From contig NZ_JAUSZK010000001.1 in assembly GCF_030817495.1 (NCBI RefSeq), positions 4,753,001-4,817,000 on the forward strand: a stretch of 64,000 bases of DNA, in the 5' to 3' direction. The notes beneath the pieces are model-generated. The model saw only the letters and a program-made list of their open reading frames with translations. It did no database searches and was not told the DNA's origin. The position numbers were made by a program, and so were the translations under genes. Shown here piece after piece: positions 27,921 through 36,883 of this stretch (position 1 is its first letter; each line of letters begins with the position of its first letter). This stretch comes from Streptomyces sp. V3I7 (GTDB taxonomy: Bacteria > Actinomycetota > Actinomycetes > Streptomycetales > Streptomycetaceae).

Positions 27921-28811
27921 GTGCCGACAGCCGACCTCGCTCCGCAAGAGCTCAGGACCCTGGTCGCCGTGGCCGACGAGGGCGGCTTCTCGGCCGCCGC
28001 CGTCCGGCTCGGCGCCACCCAGTCCGCCGTCTCCCACGTGGTGCGCGGCATCGAAGGGAAGCTGGGCGTCGTGCTGTTCGAGCGCGGCCGGTACGGCGCC
28101 CGGCCCACCGCGGCCGGCGAGCGGGCCGTGACGCACGCGCGGCGGGTGCTGCGGATGCTGGCGGCCCTGGTCGACGACACCCGCGGCGCGGAAGCGGGCG
28201 AGGCCGCCGGCCCGTTGCGCATCGCGGCCTTCCGCAGCGCCGCCCTGCATCTGCTGCCGCCCGCCCTGGAGCGGCTGGCCGCACGGCACCCGGGTATCGA
28301 GTCGACCGTGACCGTCGTACGGGAGCTGGGCGCCGGGACCGCGGGGGAGGTGGCCGAGGGGCGCGCCGACCTCGGGATCGCGACCTTCGCCGCCGACGGC
28401 TCGTCGATCCCGGCCGGGCTGGTCGGCGACGTACTGCTTCAGGAGCCGTACTCCCTGGTGCACCCGGCCGGACACCCCGCGCCCCGGACCCTGTGGCTCG
28501 TCGACTGGGCGGAGAACTGCTCCTCCTACACCCGCGACTGGTGGGCCGCCCAGGACTGGATCCCGGCGGCGACCGTGCGCGCCGAGGACGACGGAGCCGT
28601 GCTGTCGATGGTGGGCAGCGGGCTCGGCATGGCGATCATGCCCGCGCTCTCGCTCACCGGCTTCCCGCCCACCGTCGAGATCACCGGCCTCGGACCGCGG
28701 CGCCCGACCCGCTCCGTCGGATACGTCACCACGCCCGAACTCGCCACGACGGCGGCCGTGCGGGCGCTGATCCGGGAGTTGCGGTCCTTGCGTCCGCGCG
28801 CGGCGGGGTGA
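27921..28811 (+). CDS. LysR-family transcriptional regulator
   Basis: About 296 residues from the GTG at 27921, which has GGTGGGAG upstream; a GTG at 27909 is the alternative. The N-terminal HTH reads LRTLVAVADEGGFSAAAVRLGATQSAVSHVVRGIEGKLGVVLFER, followed by the linker helix and a substrate-binding domain (LRIAAFRSAALHLLPPALERLAARHPGI ... SMVGSGLGMAIMPA). It likely activates the divergent MDR oxidoreductase and represses itself; the ligand is unknown. Confidence 0.92.
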   Translation: MPTADLAPQELRTLVAVADEGGFSAAAVRLGATQSAVSHVVRGIEGKLGVVLFERGRYGARPTAAGERAVTHARRVLRMLAALVDDTRGAEAGEAAGPLRIAAFRSAALHLLPPALERLAARHPGIESTVTVVRELGAGTAGEVAEGRADLGIATFAADGSSIPAGLVGDVLLQEPYSLVHPAGHPAPRTLWLVDWAENCSSYTRDWWAAQDWIPAATVRAEDDGAVLSMVGSGLGMAIMPALSLTGFPPTVEITGLGPRRPTRSVGYVTTPELATTAAVRALIRELRSLRPRAAG

Positions 28812-28880
28812 GACGCGTGCGGCCGGGCATACCCGTACGGCACGTCACCTCCGAACGGCAAAAGCCGAGTTCACAGAGGT

Positions 28881-28909
28881 GTGACACCCGTCGCCGTCTC
28901 AGATAGTAG
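28881..28909 (+). promoter_or_regulatory. Candidate promoter with structured leader before a 43-aa gene
   Basis: GTGACA (28881-28886) and TAGTAG (28904-28909) are spaced by 17 bases, a good housekeeping-type promoter for Streptomyces. The start of transcription would be near 28916, leaving a 5' region of about 190 bases before the small gene at 29106. That region contains a CCTCCC/GGGAGG hairpin (28944-28962) and a TCGCT/AGCGA hairpin (28974-28989), so it may be a regulatory RNA or a small RNA. Confidence 0.5.
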
Positions 28910-29105
28910 GAAGCCCGAGTAGTTATGCAGACAGACGGGGCCGCCTCCCGTAGCTTGGGAGGAGCCGAACGTCTCGCTCGATCAAGCGAATGGCGGTCGT
29001 GAGCCGGGCCCTGTGCAGGCAACCCCTGCGGCCATCGCTCCCCGCCCCTTCCGGCCTCTCGTCATCCCGTTGCCTTACGCCGCGTTTGCCGAAGGAGCGA
29101 TTGCC

Positions 29106-29237
29106 ATGGCCGAGACGACCGTCCGCCGCCGCGTCCGCCACGTGACCCGCGCCAGCGAGTCCGACCGCAAGAACGCCGCCGCCGCCCTCCAGCGCGCCCT
29201 CGACCGCCGTGACAACGGAGGCGAGACCGGCCACTGA
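29106..29237 (+). CDS. Small basic protein (43 aa)
   Basis: A 43-residue protein starting MAETTVRRRVRHVTRASES and ending ALDRRDNGGETGH, with a strong GAAGGAG ribosome-binding site at 29090-29096. It is very basic at the N-terminus and helical through the middle, with no cysteine, signal peptide or membrane segment. I do not recognise the family. The good ribosome-binding site, the upstream promoter and the codon bias support a real gene. It is convergent with the phosphatase gene. Confidence 0.65.
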   Translation: MAETTVRRRVRHVTRASESDRKNAAAALQRALDRRDNGGETGH

Positions 29238-29298
29238 GCCGCGGCCGGCCCTCCGGCACCGTTCCGGGAGCCGCACCCGGTCGGGGTGCGGCGCGGTC

Positions 29299-30855
29299 TC
29301 ACCGGCCGCGCCGCACCTCGAAGTGGTCGATCCGCTCGCCCGTCTCCGTCAGCGCCGAGACGGCGAGCCTCGGGGACGGCCCCGCCTGCGCCGCCACGGA
29401 CAGCAGGGAGAAGCCGGTGTAGCGCACCCGCGACCACTCCACCGTCTCCGGCGCGCGGCCGTGCGAGCGGGTCCAGTGGAAGGTCTTCACCTCGTCGTGC
29501 CGGGTGAGGTGCCCCTCGTAGCTGTCCTTGACGCCCGAGGCAAAGGAGTAGAGCTCCCGGCCGCCGCCGCCCGCTGTGACGTACACGATCCCGTCCCGCG
29601 TCGGATCCGTCGACGCGCCGATCGGGACCGGCCTGCCGACCGCGCCGCCCCGCACGGCGTCGGTCCGCTCGTACACGTGGTTGTGTCCGTTGATCACCAG
29701 GTCCACCTGGTGCTTCTCGAACAGTGGGAGCCACTCGGCGCGGACACCGCCGTCCGAGGCGTGCTGGGAGGTCGAGTACGCGCAGTGGTGGAAGAAGACG
29801 ACCACGAAGTCGACGCCCTTCGCCGCGCGCAGCTCCCGCAGCGTGCGGTCCAGCCACCGCGTCTGCCGGCCGCCCGAGCGCCCGAGGTTGGCGGGGATCT
29901 CGTACGACACGTCGTTCGCGTCCAGCGCCACGAAGCCGACGTTGCCGTACCGGAAGCTGTACGCGCCCGGCGTCCCGTGCGGGTCGAAGCCGTTGCCGGG
30001 GAGCGAGAAGCGGGCGAGCTGGCCGCCGTAGCCGTCCGGTGAGTACCAGGCCTCCATGTCGTGGTTGCCGGTGGTCACCATCCACGGCACCGAGCGCGCC
30101 ACCGGCTCGTTCTGCCTGAGGAAGCGGTCCCAGGTGCGCGGGTCGTAGACGTCGGACCTCTCGCCGTGGCCGCCGGTGTCGGCGTAGCAGATGTCGCCCG
30201 CGTGGAGGTGGAACGCCGGCTTTTGGCCCAGCAGGACATGGTCGTTGGCGGCCGCCGCCCGGCTCACGCCCTGGTCGCCGAAGGCGGTGAACACGAACCG
30301 CTCCGGGCTCGCGGGCGCCGTGCGGAAGGAGGCGATGGCCGAGCGGTTCTCCGGGGCGGCCGGGTCCCGGCCGTCGTGGCCGACGCCGTAGTAATACGTC
30401 GTGCCCGGGTGCAGCCGGTCCAGGGCCGCGTGCACGTAGTACTGCTCGACCGCCGGCCGTATGCCCGGTGCCCCCGGCGTGTGCAGGTCGCGCACCTCGG
30501 CCGGGACGCGGCGGCCCAGGTCGTCGGGCCGCAGCCCGATCCGCACGTACGGCCGCCGCACCACGGCCGGTACCTGCCACGAGATCCGCATCTGCGTCTT
30601 CGGGTCGGCGCCGAAGGCGAGGTGGCGGCCGAACGGGATCACCGCGGCGCCCTGGGCCCGGGAGGCGGACGGCGCGGGCAGCCCCGCCGTCCGGGCCGGC
30701 TGCGCGCAGCCGGTCAGCAGGGTGCCGCCCGCCACCGCGCCCGCGGTGACCAGGGTGCGGCGCCGGGTGAGCCGGGCGCGCAGGTACTCGTACTGCTCGG
30801 CCATGCTCATCCGGCGGGCGAGCTGTGGGGGGATGCCGACGTCAGGAGTCTCCAT
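29299..30855 (-). CDS. Secreted purple acid phosphatase-like metallophosphoesterase
   Basis: A 518-residue exported phosphatase. A Tat-type signal (RRRTLVTAG, residues 31-39) runs into a lipobox LTGC (Cys 50), so it is probably Tat-exported and lipid-anchored. A fibronectin-like N-terminal domain (PKTQMRISWQVPAVVRRPYVRIG) is followed by a metallophosphoesterase domain with the purple acid phosphatase metal motifs in order: FGDQG, GDICYAD, GNHD, HHCAYS and GHNHVYER. It should hydrolyse phosphomonoesters outside the cell. The start at 30855 has AGGGAAG upstream; the longer frame to 30945 lacks support. It is divergent from leuB. Confidence 0.92.
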   Translation of the reverse strand: METPDVGIPPQLARRMSMAEQYEYLRARLTRRRTLVTAGAVAGGTLLTGCAQPARTAGLPAPSASRAQGAAVIPFGRHLAFGADPKTQMRISWQVPAVVRRPYVRIGLRPDDLGRRVPAEVRDLHTPGAPGIRPAVEQYYVHAALDRLHPGTTYYYGVGHDGRDPAAPENRSAIASFRTAPASPERFVFTAFGDQGVSRAAAANDHVLLGQKPAFHLHAGDICYADTGGHGERSDVYDPRTWDRFLRQNEPVARSVPWMVTTGNHDMEAWYSPDGYGGQLARFSLPGNGFDPHGTPGAYSFRYGNVGFVALDANDVSYEIPANLGRSGGRQTRWLDRTLRELRAAKGVDFVVVFFHHCAYSTSQHASDGGVRAEWLPLFEKHQVDLVINGHNHVYERTDAVRGGAVGRPVPIGASTDPTRDGIVYVTAGGGGRELYSFASGVKDSYEGHLTRHDEVKTFHWTRSHGRAPETVEWSRVRYTGFSLLSVAAQAGPSPRLAVSALTETGERIDHFEVRRGR

Positions 30856-30966
30856 GAGCGAGAACTTCCCTGCGCCGCCCAACACCCTTGCTGCGTACGG
30901 ATGAACGCCGGCCGAAGGGCCGGAGTCGCCCCGTGCCGCCGGCACCGCAACCGCGCCCCGCCGCCA

Positions 30967-31023
30967 CCCCGTCCGTCCGCATGCCGGACGGGGCGTGTCA
31001 ATTCATGGGACGAGGGGTAGTGT
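30967..31023 (+). promoter_or_regulatory. leuB promoter region with upstream hairpin
   Basis: GTGTCA (30995-31000) and TAGTGT (31018-31023) are spaced by 17 bases. The -10 ends seven bases before the leuB ATG, and no ribosome-binding site is visible, so leuB is probably translated from a leaderless transcript. Just upstream, CCCCGTCCG (30967-30975) pairs perfectly with CGGACGGGG (30985-30993); this lies before the promoter, so it is either an operator-like element or a terminator from elsewhere rather than an attenuator. Confidence 0.6.
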
Positions 31024-31030
31024 CCCCGGC

Positions 31031-32074
31031 ATGTCGCGCAGCATCGATCTCGCAGTGATCCCCGGAGACGGCATCGGCCAGGAAGTCGTGGCCGAGGGCC
31101 TCAAGGTCCTGGCCGCCGCCCTTCCGCAGGACGTGAAGCTGGAGACCAAGGAGTACGACTTCGGCGCCCGGCGCTACCACGCCACCGGTGAGACCCTCAC
31201 CGACGCCGATCTCGACGACCTCAGGAAGCACGACGCCATCCTGCTCGGCGCCATCGGCGACCCGTCGGTCCCGTCCGGCGTCCTCGAGCGCGGCTTCCTG
31301 CTGAGGCTCCGCTTCGCCTTCGACCACCACGTCAACCTGCGCCCGTCGAAGCTGCTCCCCGGCGTCGCCACCCCGCTCGCCGGCCAGCCCGAGATCGACT
31401 TCGTCGTCGTCCGCGAGGGCACCGAGGGCCCGTACACCGGCAACGGCGGCACGATCCGCAAGGGCACGCCCCACGAGGTCGCCACCGAGGTCTCCGTCAA
31501 CACGGCCTTCGGTGTCGAGCGCGTGGTCCGCGACGCCTTCGCCCGCGCCCAGGCCCGCCCGCGCAAGAAGCTCACGCTGGTCCACAAGAACAACGTGCTG
31601 ACCTTCGCCGGACACCTGTGGACGGACGTCTTCGACAAGGTGGCCGAGGAGTACCCGGAGGTCACCACCGAGTACGTGCACGTCGACGCGGCAACCATCT
31701 ACCTCGTCACCCAGCCCGAGCGGTTCGACGTGATCGTCACCGACAACCTCTTCGGCGACATCATCACCGACCTCGCCGCGGCCGTCTCCGGCGGCATCGG
31801 TGTCGCCGCCTCCGGCAACATCAACCCGGCCCGCGAGTTCCCGTCGATGTTCGAGCCCGTCCACGGCTCGGCCCCCGACATCGCCGGCCAGGGCAAGGCC
31901 GACCCCACCGCCACGGTCCTCTCCGTCGCCCTGCTCCTGCGCCACCTCGGGTACGAGTCCGAGGCGGACCGCATCGAGGAGGCCGTGTCGGCCGACCTCG
32001 CGCAGCGCGGCACGCTTCCCGAGCGGAGCACCGCCGAGATCGGCGACGCGCTCGCCGTACGGGTAGGCGGCTGA
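31031..32074 (+). CDS. leuB: 3-isopropylmalate dehydrogenase
   Basis: A 347-residue NAD- and Mg-dependent enzyme that oxidatively decarboxylates 3-isopropylmalate to 2-ketoisocaproate in leucine synthesis. Motifs: [15 protein letters not shown] at the N-terminus, [43 protein letters not shown], the metal-site segment [29 protein letters not shown], and [20 protein letters not shown]. The length is the short actinobacterial type. The start at 31031 is chosen over 30995 because a -10 element sits directly before it. Confidence 0.96.
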   Translation: MSRSIDLAVIPGDGIGQEVVAEGLKVLAAALPQDVKLETKEYDFGARRYHATGETLTDADLDDLRKHDAILLGAIGDPSVPSGVLERGFLLRLRFAFDHHVNLRPSKLLPGVATPLAGQPEIDFVVVREGTEGPYTGNGGTIRKGTPHEVATEVSVNTAFGVERVVRDAFARAQARPRKKLTLVHKNNVLTFAGHLWTDVFDKVAEEYPEVTTEYVHVDAATIYLVTQPERFDVIVTDNLFGDIITDLAAAVSGGIGVAASGNINPAREFPSMFEPVHGSAPDIAGQGKADPTATVLSVALLLRHLGYESEADRIEEAVSADLAQRGTLPERSTAEIGDALAVRVGG

Positions 32075-32098
32075 CCGGCGGCGCCACGACACTCTCCC

Positions 32099-32134
32099 GA
32101 AGCCGCCGGGCCGCGTTCCGCACCCGGCGGCTTC
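32099..32134 (+). terminator. Terminator after leuB
   Basis: GAAGCCGCCGGG (32099-32110) pairs exactly with CCCGGCGGCTTC (32123-32134), 25 bases after the leuB stop. The rest of the 250-base gap before ilvE holds short untestable frames and the ilvE leader but no gene. Confidence 0.82.
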
Positions 32135-32325
32135 TCCTGTGCCGGTCCGGGTGCCACCATCAATCTCCGGGCCGTTTTCACCCCGATTCCTTCCCACCGT
32201 CGTCCCCGCGCGATAATCGAACGCGGAGCCGCGGTATGAGGGAAGCTGGGACGCCCTGGCACTGGCTATGCGCCGTGCAGGCGTGAGCGCGGCCCGTCAC
32301 TACAACCGGTGAAGGACAAGCACTC

Positions 32326-33414
32326 ATGACGACGCCCACGATCGAGCTCAAGCCGTCCGCCACCCCGCTCTCCGCAGCGGAGCGCCAGGCGATCCTGGCC
32401 GACCCCGGGTTCGGCCGCCACTTCACCGATCACATGGTGACGATCAAGTGGACCGAGGGCCGGGGCTGGCACGACGGACAGCTCGTTCCGTACGCGCCGA
32501 TCCCGCTCGACCCGGCCACCAACGTCCTGCACTACGCGCAGGAGATCTTCGAGGGCCTGAAGGCCTACCGCCGCCCCGACGGCTCCGTCGCCACCTTCCG
32601 CCCGGAAAAGAACGCCGAGCGCTTCCAGCGCTCCGCCCACCGCCTCGCGATGCCCGAGCTGCCGGTCGAGACGTTCATCGAGGCCTGCGACCTCCTGGTC
32701 CGCCAGGACAAGGACTGGGTCCCCGCGCACGGCGGCGAGGAGTCCCTCTACCTGCGCCCGTTCATGATCGCGACCGAGGTCGGCCTGGGCGTGCGCCCGG
32801 CCAACGAGTACCTCTTCGTCGTCATCGCCTCCCCGGCCGGCGCCTACTTCCAGGGCGGCGTGAGGCCGGTCTCCATCTGGGCCTCCGAGGACCACGTCCG
32901 CGCCGTCCCCGGCGGCATGGGCGACGCGAAGACGGGCGGCAACTACGCGGCCTCCCTGCTCGCCCAGGCCGAGGCCGCCGCCCAGGGCTGCGACCAGGTC
33001 TGCTACCTCGACGCGGTCGAGCACAAGTGGGTCGAGGAACTCGGCGGCATGAACCTGTACTTCGTGTACGGCGACAAGATCGTCACGCCTACCCTGACCG
33101 GTTCCATCCTGGAGGGCGTCACCCGTGACTCGCTGCTGACGGTCGCCCGCGACCTCGGCTACGAGTCCGAGGAGGGCCGCGTCTCCCTCGACCAGTGGCA
33201 GCGCGACTCCGAGAACGGCACCCTCACCGAGGTGTTCGCCTGCGGCACCGCCGCCGTCATCACCCCGGTCGGCACGGTCAAGCGCGCCGGCGCCGAGTGG
33301 AAGCAGTCCGACGGGCAGCCCGGCGAGGTCACCCTCAGGCTGCGCGAGGCGCTCCTGGACATCCAGCGCGGCACCGCCGAGGACAAGCACGGCTGGATGC
33401 ACCCGCTGGGCTGA
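32326..33414 (+). CDS. ilvE: Branched-chain amino acid aminotransferase
   Basis: A 362-residue PLP enzyme (fold type IV) that interconverts Val, Leu, Ile and their 2-keto acids using glutamate, the last step of their synthesis. It has [36 protein letters not shown] and the PLP lysine in [13 protein letters not shown] (about Lys 202). The family segments [32 protein letters not shown] and [14 protein letters not shown] follow. Length matches the IlvE_II subgroup. The ATG at 32326 follows GAAGGAC. It is monocistronic between two terminators. Confidence 0.97.
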   Translation: MTTPTIELKPSATPLSAAERQAILADPGFGRHFTDHMVTIKWTEGRGWHDGQLVPYAPIPLDPATNVLHYAQEIFEGLKAYRRPDGSVATFRPEKNAERFQRSAHRLAMPELPVETFIEACDLLVRQDKDWVPAHGGEESLYLRPFMIATEVGLGVRPANEYLFVVIASPAGAYFQGGVRPVSIWASEDHVRAVPGGMGDAKTGGNYAASLLAQAEAAAQGCDQVCYLDAVEHKWVEELGGMNLYFVYGDKIVTPTLTGSILEGVTRDSLLTVARDLGYESEEGRVSLDQWQRDSENGTLTEVFACGTAAVITPVGTVKRAGAEWKQSDGQPGEVTLRLREALLDIQRGTAEDKHGWMHPLG

Positions 33415-33441
33415 GCTGCCCGCCCGCCCGTACGCACTCGT

Positions 33442-33480
33442 CGGGGCCGCCCCGGACCACCCCGGTCCGCGGCGGCCCCG
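33442..33480 (+). terminator. Terminator after ilvE
   Basis: CGGGGCCGCC (33442-33451) pairs with GGCGGCCCCG (33471-33480), with further inner pairing of GGACC and GGTCC. It starts 28 bases past the ilvE stop. Confidence 0.8.
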
Positions 33481-33634
33481 CCGCCGTTTCGAGCCCTGTT
33501 AGCGCCCCGCGCTGTCCGCCCTGTGCCCCTCTGCCCCGAACAAGGCGTTTGCCCAGGCCAGTTGGTCACTTGACGTGAAGGAATCCCCACAGGGCCGAGG
33601 AGTCCCCGACGCCGTCACCGGGCAAGAACGGCGC

Positions 33635-34936
33635 ATGGACAGACAACACTGGAAGAAGATCTGGGTCGGCTCGGCGGGCAACATGGTCGAGTGGTTCGAC
33701 TGGTTCGTGTACGCGACCTTCGCCACGTACTTCGCCGGAGCGTTCTTCCCGAGCGGCAACCCCACGGCCCAGTTGATGAACACGGCGGGCATCTTCGCGG
33801 TCGGGTTCTTCATGCGTCCCGTCGGCGGCTGGCTGCTCGGCCGGGTCGGCGACCGCAAGGGCCGCAAGGCGGCGCTGACACTGACCGTGACGCTGATGTC
33901 GGCGTCCGCGATCCTCATCGCCGTCGCGCCGACCTACGCCGTCGCCGGGTACGGCGGCGCGTTCGTGCTGCTCGTCGCGCGCCTCCTCCAGGGTCTGTCG
34001 GTCGGCGGCGAGTACGCGGCCAGCGCCACCTACCTCACCGAGGCCTCCGACCCGCGCCGGCGCGGCTTCGCCTCCAGCTTCCAGTACGTGTCCATGACCG
34101 CGGGTCAACTCGTCGGCCTCGCCCTGCAGATCCTCCTCCAGCGCACCATGTCCGACGAGGCGCTGCACAGTTACGGCTGGCGCATCCCCTTCGTGGTCGG
34201 CGCGCTCGGCGCGGCGATCGTCTTCTACCTGCGGCGCACCATGCTGGAGAGCGAGGTGTACGAGGAGGACACCAGCGGCGCCGAGGAGCGCGGCACGCTG
34301 CGCGCGCTGTGGCAGTACAAGCGCGAGGCGTTCCTGGTCATCGCGCTGACCATGGGCGGCACGGTCGCCTACTACACGTACACCACCTATCTGACGAAGT
34401 ACCTGTCGAACTCGGCGGGCCTGCCCAAGGAGACCGCCACCCTCGTCTCCTTCACCGCGCTGTTCGTCTTCGCCTGCCTCCAGCCGCTCGCGGGCCGGCT
34501 CTCCGACCGGATCGGGCGGCGGCCGCTGCTGATCACCTTCGCGGTCGGCTCCACCGTCCTCACCGTGCCGATCATGGCCATGTTGAAGCACGCGGGCAGC
34601 TTCTGGCCCGCCCTCGGCCTGTCCCTGCTCGCCCTGGTCGTGGTCACCGGCTACACCTCGATCAACGCCTGTGTGAAGGCGGAGCTGTTCCCCACGGGCG
34701 TGCGCGCGCTGGGCGTCGCGCTGCCCTACGCGATCGCCAACGCCCTGTTCGGCGGCACGGCGGAGTACGTCGCCCTGTGGTTCAAGGACGCGGGCGTGGA
34801 GTCGGGCTTCTCCTGGTACGTCGCGGGCTGCGCCGCCGTCTCCCTCGTGGTGTACGTGACGATGCGCGAGACCAGGGACCTGGACCTGGCGCGCGTGGAG
34901 CCCCGCGAGGAGTCCACGCTGACGACCGCATCCTGA
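33635..34936 (+). CDS. MFS transporter, metabolite:H+ symporter (MHS) family
   Basis: About 433 residues from the ATG at 33635; a GTG at 33575 would add 20 residues and neither has a strong ribosome-binding site. Twelve membrane helices are apparent. MHS-family features include WVGSAGNMVEWFDWFVYATFATYFA in helix 1, the MFS loop GRVGDRKGRKAALTLTV, LLQGLSVGGEYAASATYLTE and SDRIGRRPLL. MHS members take up dicarboxylates, 2-oxoglutarate, proline or betaine with protons. The position between ilvE and cimA hints at a keto- or dicarboxylic acid substrate, but this is only context. Confidence 0.9.
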   Translation: MDRQHWKKIWVGSAGNMVEWFDWFVYATFATYFAGAFFPSGNPTAQLMNTAGIFAVGFFMRPVGGWLLGRVGDRKGRKAALTLTVTLMSASAILIAVAPTYAVAGYGGAFVLLVARLLQGLSVGGEYAASATYLTEASDPRRRGFASSFQYVSMTAGQLVGLALQILLQRTMSDEALHSYGWRIPFVVGALGAAIVFYLRRTMLESEVYEEDTSGAEERGTLRALWQYKREAFLVIALTMGGTVAYYTYTTYLTKYLSNSAGLPKETATLVSFTALFVFACLQPLAGRLSDRIGRRPLLITFAVGSTVLTVPIMAMLKHAGSFWPALGLSLLALVVVTGYTSINACVKAELFPTGVRALGVALPYAIANALFGGTAEYVALWFKDAGVESGFSWYVAGCAAVSLVVYVTMRETRDLDLARVEPREESTLTTAS

Positions 34937-34979
34937 GACGCCCACCGGGCCGGGGGCGGTGCTGTGCCAGACTGCCCCC

Positions 34980-35030
34980 GTGCTCTCGTTCGCCATGATG
35001 ATTGGCAGCAGGCGCGCCGGTCCGCAGTGA
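34980..35030 (+). CDS. Candidate cimA leader peptide
   Basis: A short frame from GTG at 34980 (or ATG at 34995) reads MLSFAMMIGSRRAGPQ or MMIGSRRAGPQ, then TGA at 35028-35030. It ends 56 bases before a U-tract terminator, almost the same spacing as the ilvB leader (55 bases). Its hydrophobic MMIG followed by basic residues echoes LVLGK in the ilvB leader. Only one Ile codon and one Leu codon are present, so attenuation by branched-chain tRNA is weaker here than for ilvB. No clear ribosome-binding site precedes it; the GTG could be the start of a leaderless transcript. Confidence 0.45.
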   Translation: MLSFAMMIGSRRAGPQ

Positions 35031-35085
35031 CCATCACGTACGACCAGGTACGGGTGGCCATCGTCGTCCTCGACCCGCGCGCAGA

Positions 35086-35110
35086 CCTCTCGCACCCGCG
35101 AGGGGTTTTT
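35086..35110 (+). terminator. U-tract terminator in the cimA leader (attenuator candidate)
   Basis: CCTCTCGC (35086-35093) pairs with GCGAGGGG (35098-35105) through one G-T pair and an ACCC loop, followed by five T (35106-35110). It lies 110 bases before cimA and after the short leader frame, far from the MFS stop (34936), so it is more likely an attenuator than the MFS terminator. The 3' arm and T-run closely match the ilvB attenuator. Confidence 0.7.
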
Positions 35111-35220
35111 CGTTTTCCGGCCCACCATCAGCCGGGGAGCGGAGCGCGAGGGAGGATTGGGGGACGGTGGAGCCGGTCATTCCGGTAAGACCGAGAATCC
35201 AGTACAGGAGCCTTCAGACC

Positions 35221-36831
35221 ATGACCGAGACGGCTACCAGCGGCCTCGACGACTCGTTCCACGTCTTCGACACCACGCTGCGCGACGGCGCCCAGCGCGA
35301 GGGCATCAACCTCACCGTCGCGGACAAACTCGCCATCGCCCGGCACCTGGACGACTTCGGCGTGGGCTTCATCGAGGGCGGCTGGCCCGGCGCGAACCCG
35401 CGGGACACCGAGTTCTTCGCCCGCGCGCAGGCGGAGCTCGACTTCAGGCACGCCCAGTTGGTCGCGTTCGGCGCCACCCGCCGGCCCGGCGCGAAGGCCG
35501 CGGACGACCCGCAGGTCAGGGCGCTGCTGAACTCCGGCGCCCCGGTCATCACCCTGGTCGCCAAGTCCCACGACCGGCACGTCGAACTCGCCCTGCGCAC
35601 CACGCTGGACGAGAACCTGGAGATGGTCCGGGACACCGTCGCCTTCCTGACCGGCGAGGGCTGCCGCGTCTTCGTCGACTGCGAGCACTTCTTCGACGGC
35701 TACCGCGCCAACCCCGAGTACGCCAAGGCGGTCGTCCGCACCGCCGCGGAAGCGGGCGCCGACGTGGTCGTCCTGTGCGACACCAACGGCGGCATGCTCC
35801 CCGCCCAGATCCAGGCCGTCGTCTCGACCGTCCTCGCCGACACCGGCGCCCGCCTCGGCGTCCACGCCCAGGACGACACCGGCTGCGCGGTCGCCAACAC
35901 CCTCGCCGCGGTGGACGCGGGCGCGACCCACGTCCAGTGCACGGCCAACGGCTACGGCGAACGCGTCGGCAACGCCAACCTCTTCCCGGTCGTCGCCGCC
36001 CTGGAACTGAAGTACGGCAAGAAGGTCCTCCCGGAGGGCCGCCTCCGCGAGATGACGCGGATCTCCCACGCCATCGCCGAGGTCGTCAACCTCACTCCCT
36101 CCACCCACCAGCCCTACGTCGGCGTCTCGGCCTTCGCGCACAAGGCCGGCCTGCACGCCTCGGCCATCAAGGTCGACCCCGACCTGTACCAGCACATCGA
36201 CCCCGAGCAGGTCGGCAACACCATGCGGATGCTGGTCTCCGACATGGCGGGCCGCGCCTCCATCGAGCTCAAGGGCAAGGAGCTCGGCATCGACCTCGGC
36301 GGCGACCGCGAACTGGTCGGCCGGGTGGTCGAGCGCGTCAAGGAACGCGAACTGAACGGCTACAGCTACGAGGCGGCCGACGCGAGCTTCGAACTGCTGC
36401 TGCGCGCCGAGGCCGAGGGCGGCCCGCGCACGTACTTCGAGGTCGAGTCCTGGCGTGCCATCGCCGAGGACCGCCCCGACGGCAGCCACGCCAACGAGGC
36501 CACCGTCAAGCTCTGGGCCAAGGGCGAGCGCATCGTCGCCACAGCCGAGGGCAACGGCCCGGTCAACGCCCTGGACCGGGCGCTGCGGGTGGCCCTGGAG
36601 AAGATCTACCCGCAGCTGGCCGGCCTCGACCTGGTCGACTACAAGGTCCGCATCCTGGAGGGCCGGCACGGCACCAACTCCACGACCCGCGTCCTGATCT
36701 CCACCTCGGACGGCACCGGCGAGTGGTCCACGGTGGGCGTCGCCGACAACGTCATCGCCGCCTCCTGGCAGGCCCTGGAGGACGCCTACACCTACGGGCT
36801 GCTGCGGGCCGGAGTGCAGCCGGCCTCCTAG
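35221..36831 (+). CDS. cimA: Citramalate synthase / 2-isopropylmalate synthase-like enzyme
   Basis: A 536-residue enzyme of the LeuA superfamily that condenses acetyl-CoA with a 2-keto acid. Length and sequence fit the CimA group ((R)-citramalate from pyruvate, a route to 2-oxobutyrate and isoleucine). The catalytic Arg/Asp segment DTTLRDGAQREGINLTVADKLAIA, metal-binding His in HAQDDTGCAVANTLAAVDAGATHVQCTANGYGERVGNANL and a C-terminal LeuA regulatory domain (DYKVRILEGRHGTNSTTRVLI) are present. The ATG at 35221 follows CAGGAGCC. Whether it makes citramalate or another malate cannot be told by reading. It is preceded by an attenuator-like leader. Confidence 0.92.
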   Translation: MTETATSGLDDSFHVFDTTLRDGAQREGINLTVADKLAIARHLDDFGVGFIEGGWPGANPRDTEFFARAQAELDFRHAQLVAFGATRRPGAKAADDPQVRALLNSGAPVITLVAKSHDRHVELALRTTLDENLEMVRDTVAFLTGEGCRVFVDCEHFFDGYRANPEYAKAVVRTAAEAGADVVVLCDTNGGMLPAQIQAVVSTVLADTGARLGVHAQDDTGCAVANTLAAVDAGATHVQCTANGYGERVGNANLFPVVAALELKYGKKVLPEGRLREMTRISHAIAEVVNLTPSTHQPYVGVSAFAHKAGLHASAIKVDPDLYQHIDPEQVGNTMRMLVSDMAGRASIELKGKELGIDLGGDRELVGRVVERVKERELNGYSYEAADASFELLLRAEAEGGPRTYFEVESWRAIAEDRPDGSHANEATVKLWAKGERIVATAEGNGPVNALDRALRVALEKIYPQLAGLDLVDYKVRILEGRHGTNSTTRVLISTSDGTGEWSTVGVADNVIAASWQALEDAYTYGLLRAGVQPAS

Positions 36832-36883
36832 AGAGTTCCTAGGTCATGCCCGGTTTTCGGAGGGCTTCGGGTAGCGTCGAGAT

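Noticed and set aside
28910..29105. Known riboswitch such as ydaO (c-di-AMP) in the leader before the 43-aa gene
   Set aside because: Short similarities exist, but the conserved core I remember for ydaO is not complete. I left it as an unclassified structured leader.
32236..32312. Short frames MREAGTPWHWLCAVQA and [14 protein letters not shown] before ilvE as leader peptides
   Set aside because: They lack branched-chain codon runs, and there is no U-tract terminator between them and ilvE.
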